From Serinus canaria (taxonomy: Eukaryota; Chordata; Aves; Passeriformes; Fringillidae), in assembly GCF_022539315.1 (NCBI RefSeq), contig NC_066315.1, positions 95,151,990 to 95,215,989 of the forward strand: DNA of 64,000 nucleotides, given 5' to 3'. Position 1 is the stretch's first letter. Each line of letters starts with the position of its first letter. The notes beneath the pieces were generated by a model that saw nothing but the letters and a program-made list of their open reading frames with translations, was not told the DNA's origin and made no database searches. The position numbers and the translations under genes were made by a program. This document shows positions 25,926 to 40,041 of this stretch, in pieces.

Positions 25926-28900
25926 TAAAGAAAAAATATATAAAAATGATAAATTATATAAATAATAATAAAATACATTAACAAATGATAATAAAAATAA
26001 AATACAAAACAATAACCAAACAAAAACCCCAGTATTTTAGTTATGCCTTTTGCACTGTTAGGTATTTTAAAAGTCCTTATACTTTTCATTGCATATCAGC
26101 ATTTATGTTTGGGATTTGGGTTTTTTTCTCCCAGAACTGATGGGGCTTTTTACCACTTAATCTTCTGAACTTACATAAAGCCTGTCCTAGTCAGAAAATC
26201 TTTGACTCTTTGAAATGCCATATTAAGGTGATTTTGCCTGTAAGCATCACATATGTCCATGACAATCTATGTTTGTAAAATGTCTGTTGGGTTCTCTATT
26301 AATAAATGCTGGATACCTTGGCTTTTTCTTATCCATCACACCTTACAGAACACAGTAGATAGAAAAGAACTTTAGTTCAATGCTGACTCATATATGGGAG
26401 TAGTGGACAAAAACAGGGAAACAAGAAGTACCATTTAATCTTAAATGCATTTCATGTAAAGAAACAGGTTAGTTAGGCCATTATATATCATCATGCCCAG
26501 GTTAAACAGTTCTTCTTATATGAGTGCATCTACTTGAATAATTAAACCTTTAAAACACTGAGATGAGCCTCATTATAAGTTTTTTTTTTTTTCTTAATAA
26601 GTATACAGGAACAGAGAAACCTCCAGGAATTTTGAATTTTAAAAATAGGTAGACAAAAAAATCTCCACCAGGTATTAGAGTAAGTATACAGGTTTGTACT
26701 ATGAAGAAATTAAAATTATGCAGGGGAAAATGATCACTATGTATATTGCTACTTCTTCTTTAATGTATTTAATTAAAAATGGCAGATTGTTGATTTCAGA
26801 TATTTTAAAATTTGCTTGTCAGATTTGCTCCAATTCAAAGTATAGTGTTAAATAACTTTTCTATACTGCCATAGAGTGATCATGTTTTATATTTATACAC
26901 CTATTTTTTTTTCAATTTTACTTAAAAAAATTATAGTGAAAATTTCTAAATTTCTTTTCCTTTTTTTTTCTCCTAAATCCTTAACTAATAGGAAGAACAG
27001 ACAGAAAATGCCACCTTTGAATATACTCGTTTTCTTACTAATTCTAGATTCCTATGGTCATTATAATCTAGTTGTGACACAAAGAGAGATTCTTAATGAA
27101 GGCTGTTATGGTACATCCAGATATTTTTAAGTTACGAAAAAATAAAGCCCAACAGACTTTTTGAAAATTACTGCATAAACCCCCAACTTGTATCTACCCC
27201 AGAGAAACTTTTATCAACAGTTGAAAGAATTTTATATCTCCTTAACTACCTGGATCTTACTTCAACAGCTGATACAGAGTATTGTTTTTCCCACCTTGAG
27301 CAGATTGACTTTTCAGGCCCTGTTAATGGGATTTTAATAAAACTGTTTGAGACAGATGGCCTTCTGTCACCTGTTTGGTCTCTTGTCTTTCTGAGTATCC
27401 AAAATATCTTTTGCAGAGCTGTTTGCTGTTCTTATACTTCTGACCATGTCATCATTCTTGGTATTTATTATATCTATTTATTATATTTACTATATTTGTC
27501 CAGAAATAAAAGGTTATTCTGGTTCTTGCAAGTGAAAGTCAAACTAAAAAAAAATTAAAAATAGCAGACAGAATGAATGAGTATATGGTGAGGCACAATC
27601 CATAGAACATATTTTAATTGACTGGTAATCAAATAAGAGGCAGGAAATAAGGGGGGAAGTTAGTGCCCATGATCTGACTTCAATCATATGCTGTTCAATA
27701 CATTTATAAAGACATAAAAAAGTAATTATTAGCAAACTGACTTCTTAAGTGAGTCAATGTTATTTACAGTAACCCAAATTGAAGGTAATGAAAGAGTTTT
27801 AGAAAGATGTCATTACATTAATTGACCTGGAGATACAGAGACAGATGTTTTAGATAAATTTTCTTTCCCTGTTCTCTTTCCTGGGTATCTGATATTTTTT
27901 CTACTAAATTAACTTTCATGCCTTCTCTCATGATGCAGTTTGGAAAGCCTGATTCTTTTCCCTGACAAGGGTTACACTTATTTCTCTTCAAATAAGGTTC
28001 CTTGAAATAAAGTTCAGTGTTTTTCCACCTTTCTTTCTTCATTATCTGCTCACTTTTTAAATTTCTGAAGCATTCTGTTTTGTCTTTTGCAATCTCATCA
28101 TAGAATTGGGAGGGGAACTGTATTTTATTATCTGTTTGTAAAGTATGACATAAATTCACAGTGCTACATGCTCAGTATTTAATAAAAATGCCATACCATA
28201 AAATTAACAATTCATGCCCTTGCCAAGGTGCTCATTTGGCAGAAAATGGAGGCTCAGGTCCAGATGGGCTCTAAATTATGAAAAAACTCTGTTATTTGAA
28301 TTTTGATAGGAATGTCTAGCTTCTTTATTTGGACACCCTCAACAGGAACTGTTTTCAGCTTGTGCCAATACAACAATTGATGAAGAAATGGCAGGTTAGG
28401 ATCTGTCTCTCCTTGTACATCTGTTCAAACAAGTCAGAAATTCCTCATCAGGTACATTTGGGACAAGGAATAAAAATCTTAACATGCAACGTACTTTGGT
28501 TTTGCATTCCACTGAATTTGGACATAACCCAAACGTAATTAAAGTAGAAGTCCTGTAACTTGAGGTTTCCTCCTTACTTATTTTTTTATAATTAAAGCAA
28601 AGAGAGGGGTGATCTAAAAAGTATGATTCAAATCCTAGGTAGTCTGGATGGTTTCTTAGAGATGTCTATCCAGCCCCCTTACCTGTGGAAGAAACTACTA
28701 GTGCCTTTTACTTAATGGATTGCCTAAATTTGAGTGGTTTGTACTTATTTGGATGACTTCCTGTAAGTATAATACTATAAACATAACATTTCACTTTAAA
28801 TAAATATTGGGGGTTATATTAATTTTATATTTCTATATTATTCTATATTTTCCACTGAAATTAATAAAATACACTGAAAACTTACATACTAATTCCATTC

Positions 28901-31900
28901 CCTTGCAAAATATAATTTCTTTATAAAAAAGAAAATAAAAACCAAAAGTTTGCAGAATGTCTGTTGTAATGAGTTTAGACAATTTACAGAATCAGAATTA
29001 TTTTCTAAGCTCCTTCGTAATTCTCTCTGTACAAGACAATGAAACACATTATGACAGTGCCAAGATGAATAAGGAAGAAAAAACAAAATTTCTTAAAACA
29101 TCATGGAGTAAATTTCAAAAAATAATTGAGTAATGAAAAACTGAATTATACTTGAGGGATGCAGAGTTGAAAGAACCAAAAAAGCTTTTCTTGAAAATAT
29201 GGAGAACTAAATTTCTTTGTGTACAGTGTACTGTTATTCACATTTTCATTTGCTTATTTATGGAAAAAAACCCAAAACCCTGCTTAGGTAAATAATGATA
29301 ATTTTGAACATAAGTACTAAACCAAGTTCCAGGTATCTATGATTAAAGTAGTAAATAAAATTTCATTGCCAAAAGGTTTATATTTCAAATAGAGATAAAA
29401 AGTTGGGAAAGAGCAGAAGAGCCAAAACCAGTGATATGAGCCTTTTCTACTAACTGGGAGTGAAGATAGCATTTACTGATATGTGATAGTAGTTATTGAC
29501 TCTGATTTTAATAGTGAACAGAAAAGAGAAACAATAGAAAGCAACATCACAAGTGCAGACAGAAACATAAATGAGAAGACACTGAAAAGAAATAATCTTA
29601 AATATGACTAGTGAGGATTCTGACAAATAAAGTATTTTTTGTAATGCAAGTGAAAATAAGGCAAATTTACATAAGGGAAATGTAAAGCAGAGACAAGAAA
29701 GGAAGGTGGAGGTGATCCAGGGAGGGTTTTAATTAAAAATCAAAGTTCAACCAGAGAAAAGAAATACAATATATAGATAATGTCATAAAAAAGTTAAAAC
29801 TGAAACTCAGTGAATACAATCTTAAAGATATCTTTCCAAGATATTTTGATGATGAATCCTTACTTAGGAAAGGTACTGGATACTCATTAGGATAGTGTAA
29901 TTCTTTAGATTTTAATATAAGAAATGATTAGGCAGTATGAGAGACAAGACGAAAGCTTAGAAGTTGAAAATAAGAAAATACAGAGTTTCAAAGCCTTTCT
30001 TGTTTGAAGATAGATGAACAGAAAAGCAAGGCTGGAAGCCTTTTGTTACACCCAGATTATTTCTGACATCCCAGGGTCTGGAGAGATTCTCTGTAAACAA
30101 ATCTAATCCTAAGCAAAAAATAAAAATCTTTTGAGACGGTATTTTTTTAAAACATTTACTACTGCTTTTTATATTTTACTGTGAAGTTTTTATTTTGTTT
30201 TGTTATTTTGGGTTAGTGTGGTGATGGTAATAATTTGCTTACATGAACAGTGGGACACATGGTGACTAACCTACCACAATTTTGGTTTGGGCTGCCTTTT
30301 GAGAAGAAGCCAAAATACTTTATAGCACTTCACTGCATGTATCTGTCAGATGATTAAAAGGACTATCTATAATTTACATAACTAAGAGTGGCTGCTGCTC
30401 TCAGCTTTCTTTCAAATTATCCTCAAGAGGCAGGACATTCATCCGTCTCTTAAAAAGTGGGAAGATTTTTTTGTTTCAGAATGCATCATTTACGCTGTAA
30501 GACAGAAATACTGATAAAATGGAAAGCAGACTTTGGGTCATGATGTTACATCATTAGTGCACTGTTTCAGGAAGCCCTAGAATATTTGGGATGTAAAAGG
30601 CAACTTTGTCGTAAATGATGCCTTGTCTTTCTTTTGAATTTATTGCTTCACTAGTGAGAAGAATATAATCTCACAAAGAATATAATCTCAATAATCTTGA
30701 AAATTCTAGTTTCATATTCAAATACTTCATAACTAAAAATTCTTTTCCTATACTAATTGCTACATTAATCATTTTTAGTCACACCTTGTGTTAATTGCTT
30801 TTAAGTTACTTACCTGATGCCAAAACATTTCATAGAGTGTGAAAATGAAAATTAAATTTGGAGAATCAGAAACACCCTGCATAGTTAGTATAGTATTTAG
30901 GGATATGGAAAAAATTAAAATATTCAACTTCTAAAATATATACTTGTACATATACATACTTATCTATAGATGTAAATATATGGAAAAAAATACCAAAATA
31001 ATACTAAATATTGCCATTTAGGAGGTATTTTCTGCCAGTTTTGCATCAGAAGAAGGCAGAAAGGAAACACAGTAAAAAAGGTCCAATTTTGGCATAAATC
31101 AAGAAAGACAATGGGAGGCCAGAGGTCTTCTGTAAGTTTCTGACTCTAAGTACTTACCAGAAGGGCTGATTATAATCCATATAATGGATGTGCTATATAT
31201 GTCTACATATCCTTTTTCTGTGACATATAAAAGAATTCACGAGAAAAAAATCACTTTTAAGAAAAACAACAAAAAATTAAAAATATGTAAAACAGAAAAG
31301 AAGAAATAACCAGATTTATAAACCCTATATAGTCATCCCTAAAAGAAATCTTAATCTTTTGTAGCAACTTCAGTAACTTTGCATCCTATACAGTTATACT
31401 GGTTAAAAGTACAAAAGTATAAAAGTACATTTTCATTGTTTTATTTGTTATTCTTTCCATTGAATAATCTATTTTATTAGATTAGGGGGTTTTATTATTC
31501 TTAATGTTTATTCTTCTTCTTTCCCAACACCATTTTCATGTTACTTTCTTGCATGTTTCTAAAGAGCAGTTGGAAATGCAGGCTGTGTTAATTTCTTATA
31601 CTGCTTCCACTGATTAAATTGTCCCTATACTGCTCTCAAAAACAACTCCAGTGATGTAATGTTGTACTTTGGTTAAACGAGACTAATTCAGACCTAAGAT
31701 TTTCATGACAGATATACAGAACATTAATGAATAAACAGGAATTAATGATTCTGATATTATGAAGGAAGAGGAGCTGATAGGAATGCTATGATCTGAGAAG
31801 TAGCTGCCAATGGTGTGACAATGGTAGGGCATTCAGGTACTGCAAAACAGCTTGGGCACACAGGCTGCACTCAGGAAGCAGATTTGTGAGACCAAATACT

Positions 31901-34900
31901 CTATCACTTGGTGGAATTGTTCTCCAAATGCATGAAAAAGTGTGATCCCTGGGCCCGCTGGGGAAACAGGCTGTGAGAATATGCAACACAGTGGGTTCAA
32001 ATAATACACTGATCCAGGGAGATGAAGGCAAAAATTTTCTTAGTGTAATTTCAGTGGCAAGAAGAGCCCTCTGGATTCAGTTGTTACTCCTGCTCAGGTG
32101 AGACACCAACTGAAAAGGTTAGGCAGGAAAAAACAATAACCCTTAAAAAAAAAAGTTATGGAAAGACAGCCTGATATGATATGACATAGCTAATAATAAT
32201 ATTATTATTTTTATGTCATATTCTACATAAATGACTGGAACAATTTTTACCATATATGCCACATTTTATATGTAAATGCGGAAAAAAATATACATGATTT
32301 TGGCTTCTTTCTTTTGAGTACATATACTGCAAGTTGACTGTTTTCTTTCCTCTTCCAGTTATGTGAATGATTTGGAAATTCAAATGTAGTTAGTCTGTGA
32401 ACTTGGAAAATCCTTTTTGAAGTGGAATTGTGAAATCAGATGGCAGACGGCATGTTAAGAGAATGAGAAGTTATTTTTGTTCATGTCTTTCAACGAGTAT
32501 AGGTTCTATATATTCTAGTTATCAATAATTTAAGATCATGTAGCACAGCATATAAGACCTCACCCAATAAGGGTAGGCAAGCAGTTATTAGGAATACATA
32601 AAATGTCACCTCAATACATTCAGTATTTTAGCTATGTCTATCTTCACCTTTCAGTTAGTTAGCACTTCCAATTCATAGTGTAATAAAGAAAGGAAAATTG
32701 CATATTTGACTGTACTTTTGCCCCAACAAGTTCTCTTCTCCATTTTCTTGTCCTTTTCCTCTGTGGCTAAACAGTGGACTCTAAATGGCCATCTGTCTGA
32801 ACTGTTATCCTTATAGAGGTAGAGCTGATTAACTTGCAAGACACATCTTGGCAAGAGTCCTTAGATTTCACCTAAGGTTTCAGGAAAACTACAAGCTCTT
32901 TCATAATTTACAACCACCAAGTGAAAGTACTTTACATTGTGTTGTGTTGCCTGCACAAGGTATATAAAATATTTAGATGCTAGAGTGGGGTTTAGAGAGA
33001 GAGTTTTGTCACATCAGTTTTGGCACTTTCTGTTACTCATGGTCACAGGAGACAATTAACACTTAATCCTCAAATCTGTGTTTTGAGAAAAGAGTTCAGG
33101 ATTCAGAGAAACCCAAAAGGAATAAAGAAGTGAAGACAATGACATATTTTTACAGATAGGAAACCAGATAAGGAAATCTATTTTTCTTGTTATGCTATGT
33201 CTACTATTTCTGTAGTAGTAGAGACAGAGTACTACATGTGAGCATGGACATGCACATGGAATCAAGAATACTTGATGCAAAATTAAACCCAAAGTGAAGA
33301 CCTAGATTTTGATGCCTGATAGAAAAAACGAGCTTCACTACTTAAAGAGAAAATTATATTATTAATTGCCTAAAAATATGGAGCGTTAGTTTGCACACAA
33401 ACCGTTGTGACATGATCTATTAGCTATAACCTCAGGATAATCACACAGAGCCCAAGGCTTGCAGGACATTAATGCAAAATGCAGTTGCTGAGTACTAAGG
33501 TGTAAGTGGCTCCTACAGGAAAGGACAAATTCAAAGGAATGAAATTACCCTGAAGAGCAGGAGGTAAGCTGAGATTTGGAAAAAGACATCAAGCTCCTTT
33601 GGGCAAAATGGTAATAATGGATGTTTCTAGGCTGGGCTACTGCTGCTGTCATTGGATGATGGTTCAAACCATTCCTACTTGCCTGCCAGCATCAGTCAGT
33701 CTTGACTACCCAGAGAAAGCAGCTGCCTCTGGTAGTTTGCTGCCCAGGGTGCTGCTTTGCCTAGTCAAGCTGGCCAAGATACATGGCACGGCCCCAGGAA
33801 TTACCATTATATTGTACATTAAAGTTTGATATTTTCTGAGATGTCAGGAGATTAAAAGTGTGATACCAGGGATGGGGAACTTGCAAAGCTGAACATAAGT
33901 GGAACTCAAATGACCTCTGGAAACTGTGATGGAGTCATGAATCCCCAACAGCAAGAAGAAATTTAATCAGAACATAAAAATAGGCCAAGAGTTGTCTAAT
34001 ACCGCTAAGACATATAACTATGGTAACATCCTTTGATTCAGGATTCAACTGTTAAACAGAAAGCAAAATGAAAAAAAAAAACTGTGTTTTAATAACACGC
34101 TAGACCTATTGGTTCAGAATAATTTAGGCAATAACTGTGGTGAATGGATCCTTTATCATAATATTTGGTCATATATAAAACTGTATCTGAAGCAGACTTG
34201 ATATGAATATCAACTCCTTTAAGCAATAATAAACCCTTCAGATATAAGGGAACTTGGTCTTAAATTTTATCTATAGTGACACAAATAACTAGTTATTAAA
34301 GAGTTCAGTTAGCAGTGTAGTCTGAAAACAGAAACAATTTTTAATTCAAAGCAGAGAAAAATAAGCTTTCTAAGCTAAAACAGACTGAAGGTAAAACAGC
34401 CACTTCTAGCTAGAAGAAAAAATAATTTAGATTAATGCATTAAGATAAAGTAAATAAGGAAATCATCTCAAATTTTGATTGAATTCACTGAATGCAGCTG
34501 AAGTACCTTTGTGTAAGACAATGTATGTTGGCTTCGGGTTCTTATTAGTATTTTATGCTAGCATTAAAAGCCCTTAGCCCAATTATATTTAGAACCAGCA
34601 TTTCTACTCAGTCTCTGGAATAATGCTTTGTTTAGAATAATATGTTCAATAGGAAAGGAAAAAAATGTTTTGGGTTCGTTTTTCTTTTGTTCCCCTCTTG
34701 CAAGTCAGAATGTGCTTTACAGTGAAAAAAATAGAATAACAGGGATAGTGCCTTTCACAAAAGAGTTCATTATCAACCTTCTCTTTTCAAACAAATTATT
34801 GATAAATACATATTTATAAATATATATATATGTATATGTATCTATATGTCTTGTTTGATTTCCAAAAGACCGTAAATGTAATCATACATTGATCTGAGTT

Positions 34901-35336
34901 ATGTAAATGAATAAAATAGAACTAACATGCTTATACATAAAAAAATTTTACTCTTGGATTTATACATCTTTTGAGTGTACAGCAACTCCATGTAGGTTAT
35001 AAATTTTTTTCACATTCTCATAAAGACCCAAAAATTCTTCCTGCTTACATCAAGGCAATTGGCAATATTAAATGTAAAGAGAAAAGGAAGAAATAAAAAG
35101 AAGAAAAAACCCAACCATTTCAATAATTTAGTAACTGGATTTTGAGTACTAAAGGCAAAAGGCATGCCAAATCCTAATCTTTCCTCGTGCACATCTGTAA
35201 GATAGACTAATGCCACTTGTGAGCTGGATCCTGAGCTCTGAATCTCTGATTGTGTCATTACCATTCTGAACAGAAAGAGAAAACCTTGAAAGTCACCAAA
35301 ATACAATAGAGAAGAAAGCATAATCATTGTGGGGTT
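25926..35336. other. Anonymous AT-rich DNA, no gene seen
   Basis: The longest stretch without a recognised element. It starts with A-rich simple sequence (about 25920-26030). A 113-codon minus-strand frame at 27818-28159 is lysine-rich and has no domain that I recognise; about two frames of that length are expected by chance in this window. Two patches, about 31785-32100 and 33600-33815, are more GC-balanced than their surroundings but unidentified. Confidence 0.55.
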
Positions 35337-35436
35337 TGGTTTTTGTTGCTGTTGTTTTGTTTAATTTTTGTTTGGTTTTTGTTTGTTTGTCTTTTTTTGT
35401 TTTATTTTGGTTCTGTTTGTTTGTTTTTGGCTGGGT
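35337..35436. repeat. T/G-rich simple sequence
   Basis: Irregular TTTG/TTTTG-rich low-complexity sequence leading into the GGTT microsatellite. The plus-strand frames rich in Phe, Leu and Val here are artefacts. Confidence 0.8.
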
Positions 35437-35484
35437 GGTTGGTTGGTTGGTTGGTTGGTTGGTTGGTTGGTTGGTTGGTTGGTT
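35437..35484. repeat. (GGTT)12 microsatellite
   Basis: Twelve uninterrupted GGTT units, followed by imperfect ones to about 35510. In translation this gives the artefactual repeating Gly-Trp-Leu-Val peptides of the overlapping plus-strand frames. Confidence 0.95.
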
Positions 35485-35510
35485 AGTTCATTCGTTGGTG
35501 GACTGGTTGG

Positions 35511-37093
35511 ATATTTTGTGAGGGAAGATGGAGGGTGGGTTGTTTATTTTTTCAGAATATTTTCTAAACAGGTTTGCCAAAAAAATCAATGGGTACACAC
35601 CATAAAATGGTAAAAGGAGAATAGGATAATTGTAAACCTAAGCAAAAATGAAATTTTTCGGGTGGCAGCATTAGTCAAGGAAGTTCCTTTGGTAATGATA
35701 GAGCAGGGAGAAGAGACTGAACTGGAATTCTAACAGGAAAAACTGGATATTGCAAAGCAGCTATTTCAGACAAGTAGTTTCAAGTGTTTACATAGATACT
35801 GATGATCAAGAACTCACTTTTTGAAACACTAAATTCTTAGTATTATTTCTTCTAAATAAATACTTCAGTACCACAAACTAATAAATGACTATATAGTTGC
35901 TACAAGGATAGAAAGTATAGTACAGAATTTTAGGATTCTTTTTGGTGAGAATTACTAAAAAGTGTGTATAATCCAGTTGGCTTGTTTCGATACAGATTTT
36001 AAATTGCTTTATATCTTTCTAGTTTTAAAATGGAGTAAAATTCCATTACTTTGTACAAGCACCTCTTGTGTTTTGCACAAGTCTTTATTAAAATTCAATA
36101 TGATCTTTTGCTCTAGGCTTCCACCAGCATTCCTGTAGGGATAACAGAGCTATGTCACACATGAAAAAGATCTTTGCAATAGATTAATTAAATTCTCTGT
36201 TGGCTGATAAAGGACAAGTACTCATACTTGATACTTGCTCTTTTTTTCTTTTTATTTTGCATGTCACTTAAGGACAAAAAAATGGCTTAAATCCAAGTAT
36301 TCATTAGTCTATTTTAACAGGAAGAAGGATTCCAGCATAATATATACATAGATTCAAACTGGTACCAGGACTCAAAGCATTCAGGAAACAGTGGCAGCTG
36401 AAAATGATATTCCTAATCAGATATTCCATTTTAATTTCTTTCTTTTCCTTTGTGTCATGAATTGTAAAATATCAGCACTTATTTCGAGGTCACACAAGTC
36501 AGGGCTAGCAGAGGAGTAGAGGCTTCCAGCAGAGATGATGGGTCAATCAGACACCTCTAGTCTCAGCATGAGGCTTCTGCTGCAGCAAAGGTAAGGCATT
36601 TTTGGCCTGGAATTTTTTCAACAAACTGATGATTTTTATTGGAGCAACAGGCTATTTTTTTTTTTCTCTGATCTTTTACAAGAAAAAGAATAGGTAATTT
36701 TGTCTAATAGGGAACAGTTTAAGGTTCCACACTGGTAAAATGTCAGTATCATCTAAACAAAACTATATATTACCTTTTTGTAATGAATGACATTTGTTAA
36801 GATAATTTTTTTCTGTTTCATGTGCTAGTGTATTTTATTTGTCCTTGAAAATTCTGCTTAAGTTCATGTAATTTATTTCTGTTATATACAATTCAACAAG
36901 ATGAATCAGATGAAAATTCATACTGGACTCTGCATTCGGCATAGCATTAATAATAAAGTAGAGCAGGTTCATCACAATCTTTGAGAAGCAAGTCGTTTAG
37001 CTCTAGGCATTTTTCCAGAGGCAGACAGATTTCTGAGTCCTCTGTAAAAATGCTGCTCCACCATTCCAACTCAAGATTCACCTTTGGTGTAAA
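35511..37093. other. Anonymous AT-rich DNA with one weak exon-like signal
   Basis: No gene is recognised. At 36474-36586 a pyrimidine-rich tract ending in ATATCAG precedes about 113 bp that end in the strong donor-like AAAG|GTAAGG. All three plus frames contain stops, so at most this could be a non-coding exon. The rest is plain AT-rich sequence. Confidence 0.5.
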
Positions 37094-38330
37094 GCAGAAT
37101 CACAAAATTATAGACTGAGTTTGAATGAGACCTCTGGATGTTCATCCTCCTGATCAAGTGGGGCCACCTGCTTGCCCAGGACCATGGCCAGACAATTCCT
37201 GAGTATTTCCAGTGAGGGAGACTCCTCAACCTTTCTGGGTAAACACTGCCACTGTTTAGATACCCTTACAGATTTCTGATGTTCAGAGACAACTTCATGT
37301 TTCAGTCCTTTGCCCTTTCTCCTGTCACTGGGTGCCACTAAGAGCCTGAGTTCATTTTCTTTGCAGCTTACCTTCAGGTAGTTTGGCTAGAAGCTCTTTT
37401 TTCACTCATTCAGACCTTCCCACTTATTTGGCTGACTTTGTATTTCTTTAGATGGAACCTGAGCTTGGCAGAGATGATCTTTGAACATTAACCAATTTTC
37501 TTAGTCCCCTTTTTCCATCCAGGGCTCAATTTAACAGACCTCTTCCAAACAGGTCTTGAGAGAGGCTAAGATACACTCTTCTGAAGTCCAGGCTTGTGAG
37601 TTTGCCTTTCAACTCTGCTCTCAGGATCCTGAACTTCCCCACTTCATGGTCACTGCAGCCAAGGCTGCTTTTGATCTTCACATCCTCAGAGATTATTTTC
37701 TTGGTGGTGAGCATGAGGTCTGGGAGACCATCTCTGTTGGCTTCTCTATGAGTCAGAGGACAAAGTAACTGCTCATGCACTCTGGGAACCTTTAGAATTG
37801 CTTATGTCTTGCTGTTTCTCTAGCAGATATGGGGTAATTTAAATCTCTATCAGTTCCAACATTTGTGAAAATAAAGCTGTTCCTCCATGGAAGACCTGAT
37901 CCACTGCTCTTCCCTGCTCAAGTGGCTAATAGCAGAAATCCACTTTTATTGCCATCTTTACCTTTTTTTTTTTTGTTGTTGTTTGTTTGGTTGGTTTTCT
38001 GTTTTGTTTCTTTTTTTTAATTCTAGCAAATAAGCTCTTTGTTCCTCATCCATCCTGGCAAAGGCCTATGTGTCCAGACACTTCTTAGAAAAAGAATAAC
38101 ACTGTCTCTTTAAGTTCTCCCTTCTGTACTTCCTATAGAGCCCATATTCCCTCCTTCATTGCAACATTCTAGACACAGCGGTCATCCCATCACATCTCCA
38201 AAAAGACCACAGTTTCAGCTGCACACAGATCTCTCCCTCATCATGCTGAGTACTCCCCATGCTGCCTGCATTAGGATACAGGCACTTCAGAGACATGAAC
38301 TGATGCATATATAACTTGTGTATGGAGAAA
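37094..38330 (-). mobile_element. CR1 retrotransposon with internal deletion, minus orientation
   Basis: This is an old avian CR1 copy in reverse orientation. From 37094 to about 37383 it is the 3' UTR and ORF2 tail (minus-strand residues VESPSLEILRNCLA lie near 37170-37230). At about 37383 it jumps to the 5' half of ORF2, the endonuclease-side region, recognisable by GAGCTTGGCAGAGATGATC, CATGGTCACTGCAGCCAAGG and TAGCAGATATGGGG, and runs to about 38330 (CAGGCACTTCAGAGACATGA). The reverse-transcriptase region that should lie between is absent. A T/G-rich simple insert occupies 37963-38020. Frames are interrupted throughout and it is inactive. A composite of two CR1 insertions would be an alternative to an internal deletion. 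Confidence 0.85.
37963..38020. repeat. T/G-rich simple repeat inside CR1
   Basis: A poly(T) run of about 14 bp followed by TTG and TTTG units and a second T run, interrupting the CR1 sequence. Low complexity. Confidence 0.8.
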
Positions 38331-39591
38331 TTTAACAGGTACAGAGTGAACTTGCAGACAGTGCATTTCAACTAGCTCAAAACCATATTCCTCCCACCTC
38401 TTCACAACATCTCAGCAGCTATGCCCTTATTCTATATGCTTGTTGCATCCACTTGTTACACAGTCTCTTTGAGACTGTCATCTCTTTGAGCAAAGGAATG
38501 CCATTTTTATATATTCCCCAAAGCCTGTTGCTCTCTAGACACCACTACATTATAAATGTATAATAGTAGGAAGAGTGGATACAAAATACAAAAACTCCCC
38601 AGCATTTTAAATGTAATCTGTAGCATCATTTATATGTGGTTCTAAACCTTTACCTGCCATTCTCTGTCCCTCTCTTAATCATGACTTGACTACCTAAGAG
38701 ACAATGAAAATTTTTCCCTGAAAATGTCCAATGAGATTAAGCAACGAGATGAGTCATTCTGCAAATAATGGAGCTTTGACCAGCTCAGAATAGTAAAATA
38801 TTATTTTAGTAGTTTCACTTGTCGTGGGACTATACCAGGATAGTAGAGGAATATAGTGACCCAAAGTCACTATATGATGACACATGAGATATCAAATTTG
38901 ATTCTGAAAATGTGACTTCAAACTTTGAAGAAAACACAATTTTCATCAAAAATTCTCACATGAATGTCTAGATAGGTACCAAAAGAACAGCTGGTTCTAA
39001 GAAAAAACAAGCTCTGAATTGTTATCAGAATTGCTAGGTTAATAGCTGATGCTTTTATAGTGTTTTTTTTTAAATAAATGGTAAAGAAGGTTGACCCGAA
39101 CAATTCATTGTATACCTAGAAAATTCACTAAGGACCTTACTCAATTCTTATTCAGCTGAGAAGTAAAACCTTATCAAGAATATATGGCACAAACATAAAT
39201 CAATCAAGTCACAAATACAGAATATGCAGATTTCATTTCCATTCTTTCCTTTTCTAGGATTTCAATATTTTCTACCATCAATAAAATCTTCAATGGCAGA
39301 ATTCTTTATTTAGCCAGATTGCAAAACAATACTAAGATAAAAAGCCTGTTAAAAAAAAGGGAAAAACAAGAATATACTCATTAAATGCCCGTCAGTAATT
39401 TGAAATACATTGTCAATTATAATAGTCTTGTATATCAACTACAGATTCAACTGTCTACTTGATGAGACAAAGAGATGGGCCCTGATGATGTGCCACTCGT
39501 TTCCACAGACATTGTATTAGAAAATTTCAGCTCTTTGTCTTTTCCAGTATTATACTAGTGAGAATAATTTTTACACCAATTCACCTAATCC
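38331..39591. other. Anonymous AT-rich DNA, no gene seen
   Basis: No recognisable gene or mobile element between the CR1 copy and the ERV LTR. Confidence 0.6.
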
Positions 39592-40041
39592 TGTCCTGGT
39601 TTGGAATGGGAGGAAATTCAGGGAAGTGATGCCGAGCTTTTTGTCTAACCGACAATCTGTTGAACCGCTGAGAAGCTGGACACTCCTCTGTGAAATATAC
39701 ATGTTAGAGACAAAAAACATGGGCACTCTCCTTTTCCTTCCTGGTCGGTGAGGAGGTGGTGGGCTGGGCCCCTTCCTCTTGCCCAGGCTGCCTGTCGCCC
39801 CCCGCCATCGGCCCTGGCCTGGCTGGGCCAGGCCCCAGCAGCTGCTGGGCAGGAAGGCAGGGGAGGCTGCCAAGCCCAGGCTGGTGCAGGGCTGGCCACT
39901 GTATTCTCTCTCCTGCAGTGAGAGAGGCTACAGTGGCCGCGGGGCTGTAGGGGAGCCCAGCTGGGTGCCCCCGGCCCGGCCGAAGGTGGCCACACCACGT
40001 GCCACTCCCCGATTCCCTCCAGAACCCTGGGTAGTGGTTAC

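Noticed and set aside
27818..28159. 113-codon minus-strand frame considered as an exon
   Set aside because: About two frames of this length are expected by chance in 64 kb of this composition. It is Lys-rich, has no domain, and its flanking splice-like signals are weak.
35327..35613. Open frames with repeated Gly-Trp-Leu-Val
   Set aside because: Direct translation of the GGTT microsatellite and adjoining T/G-rich simple sequence.
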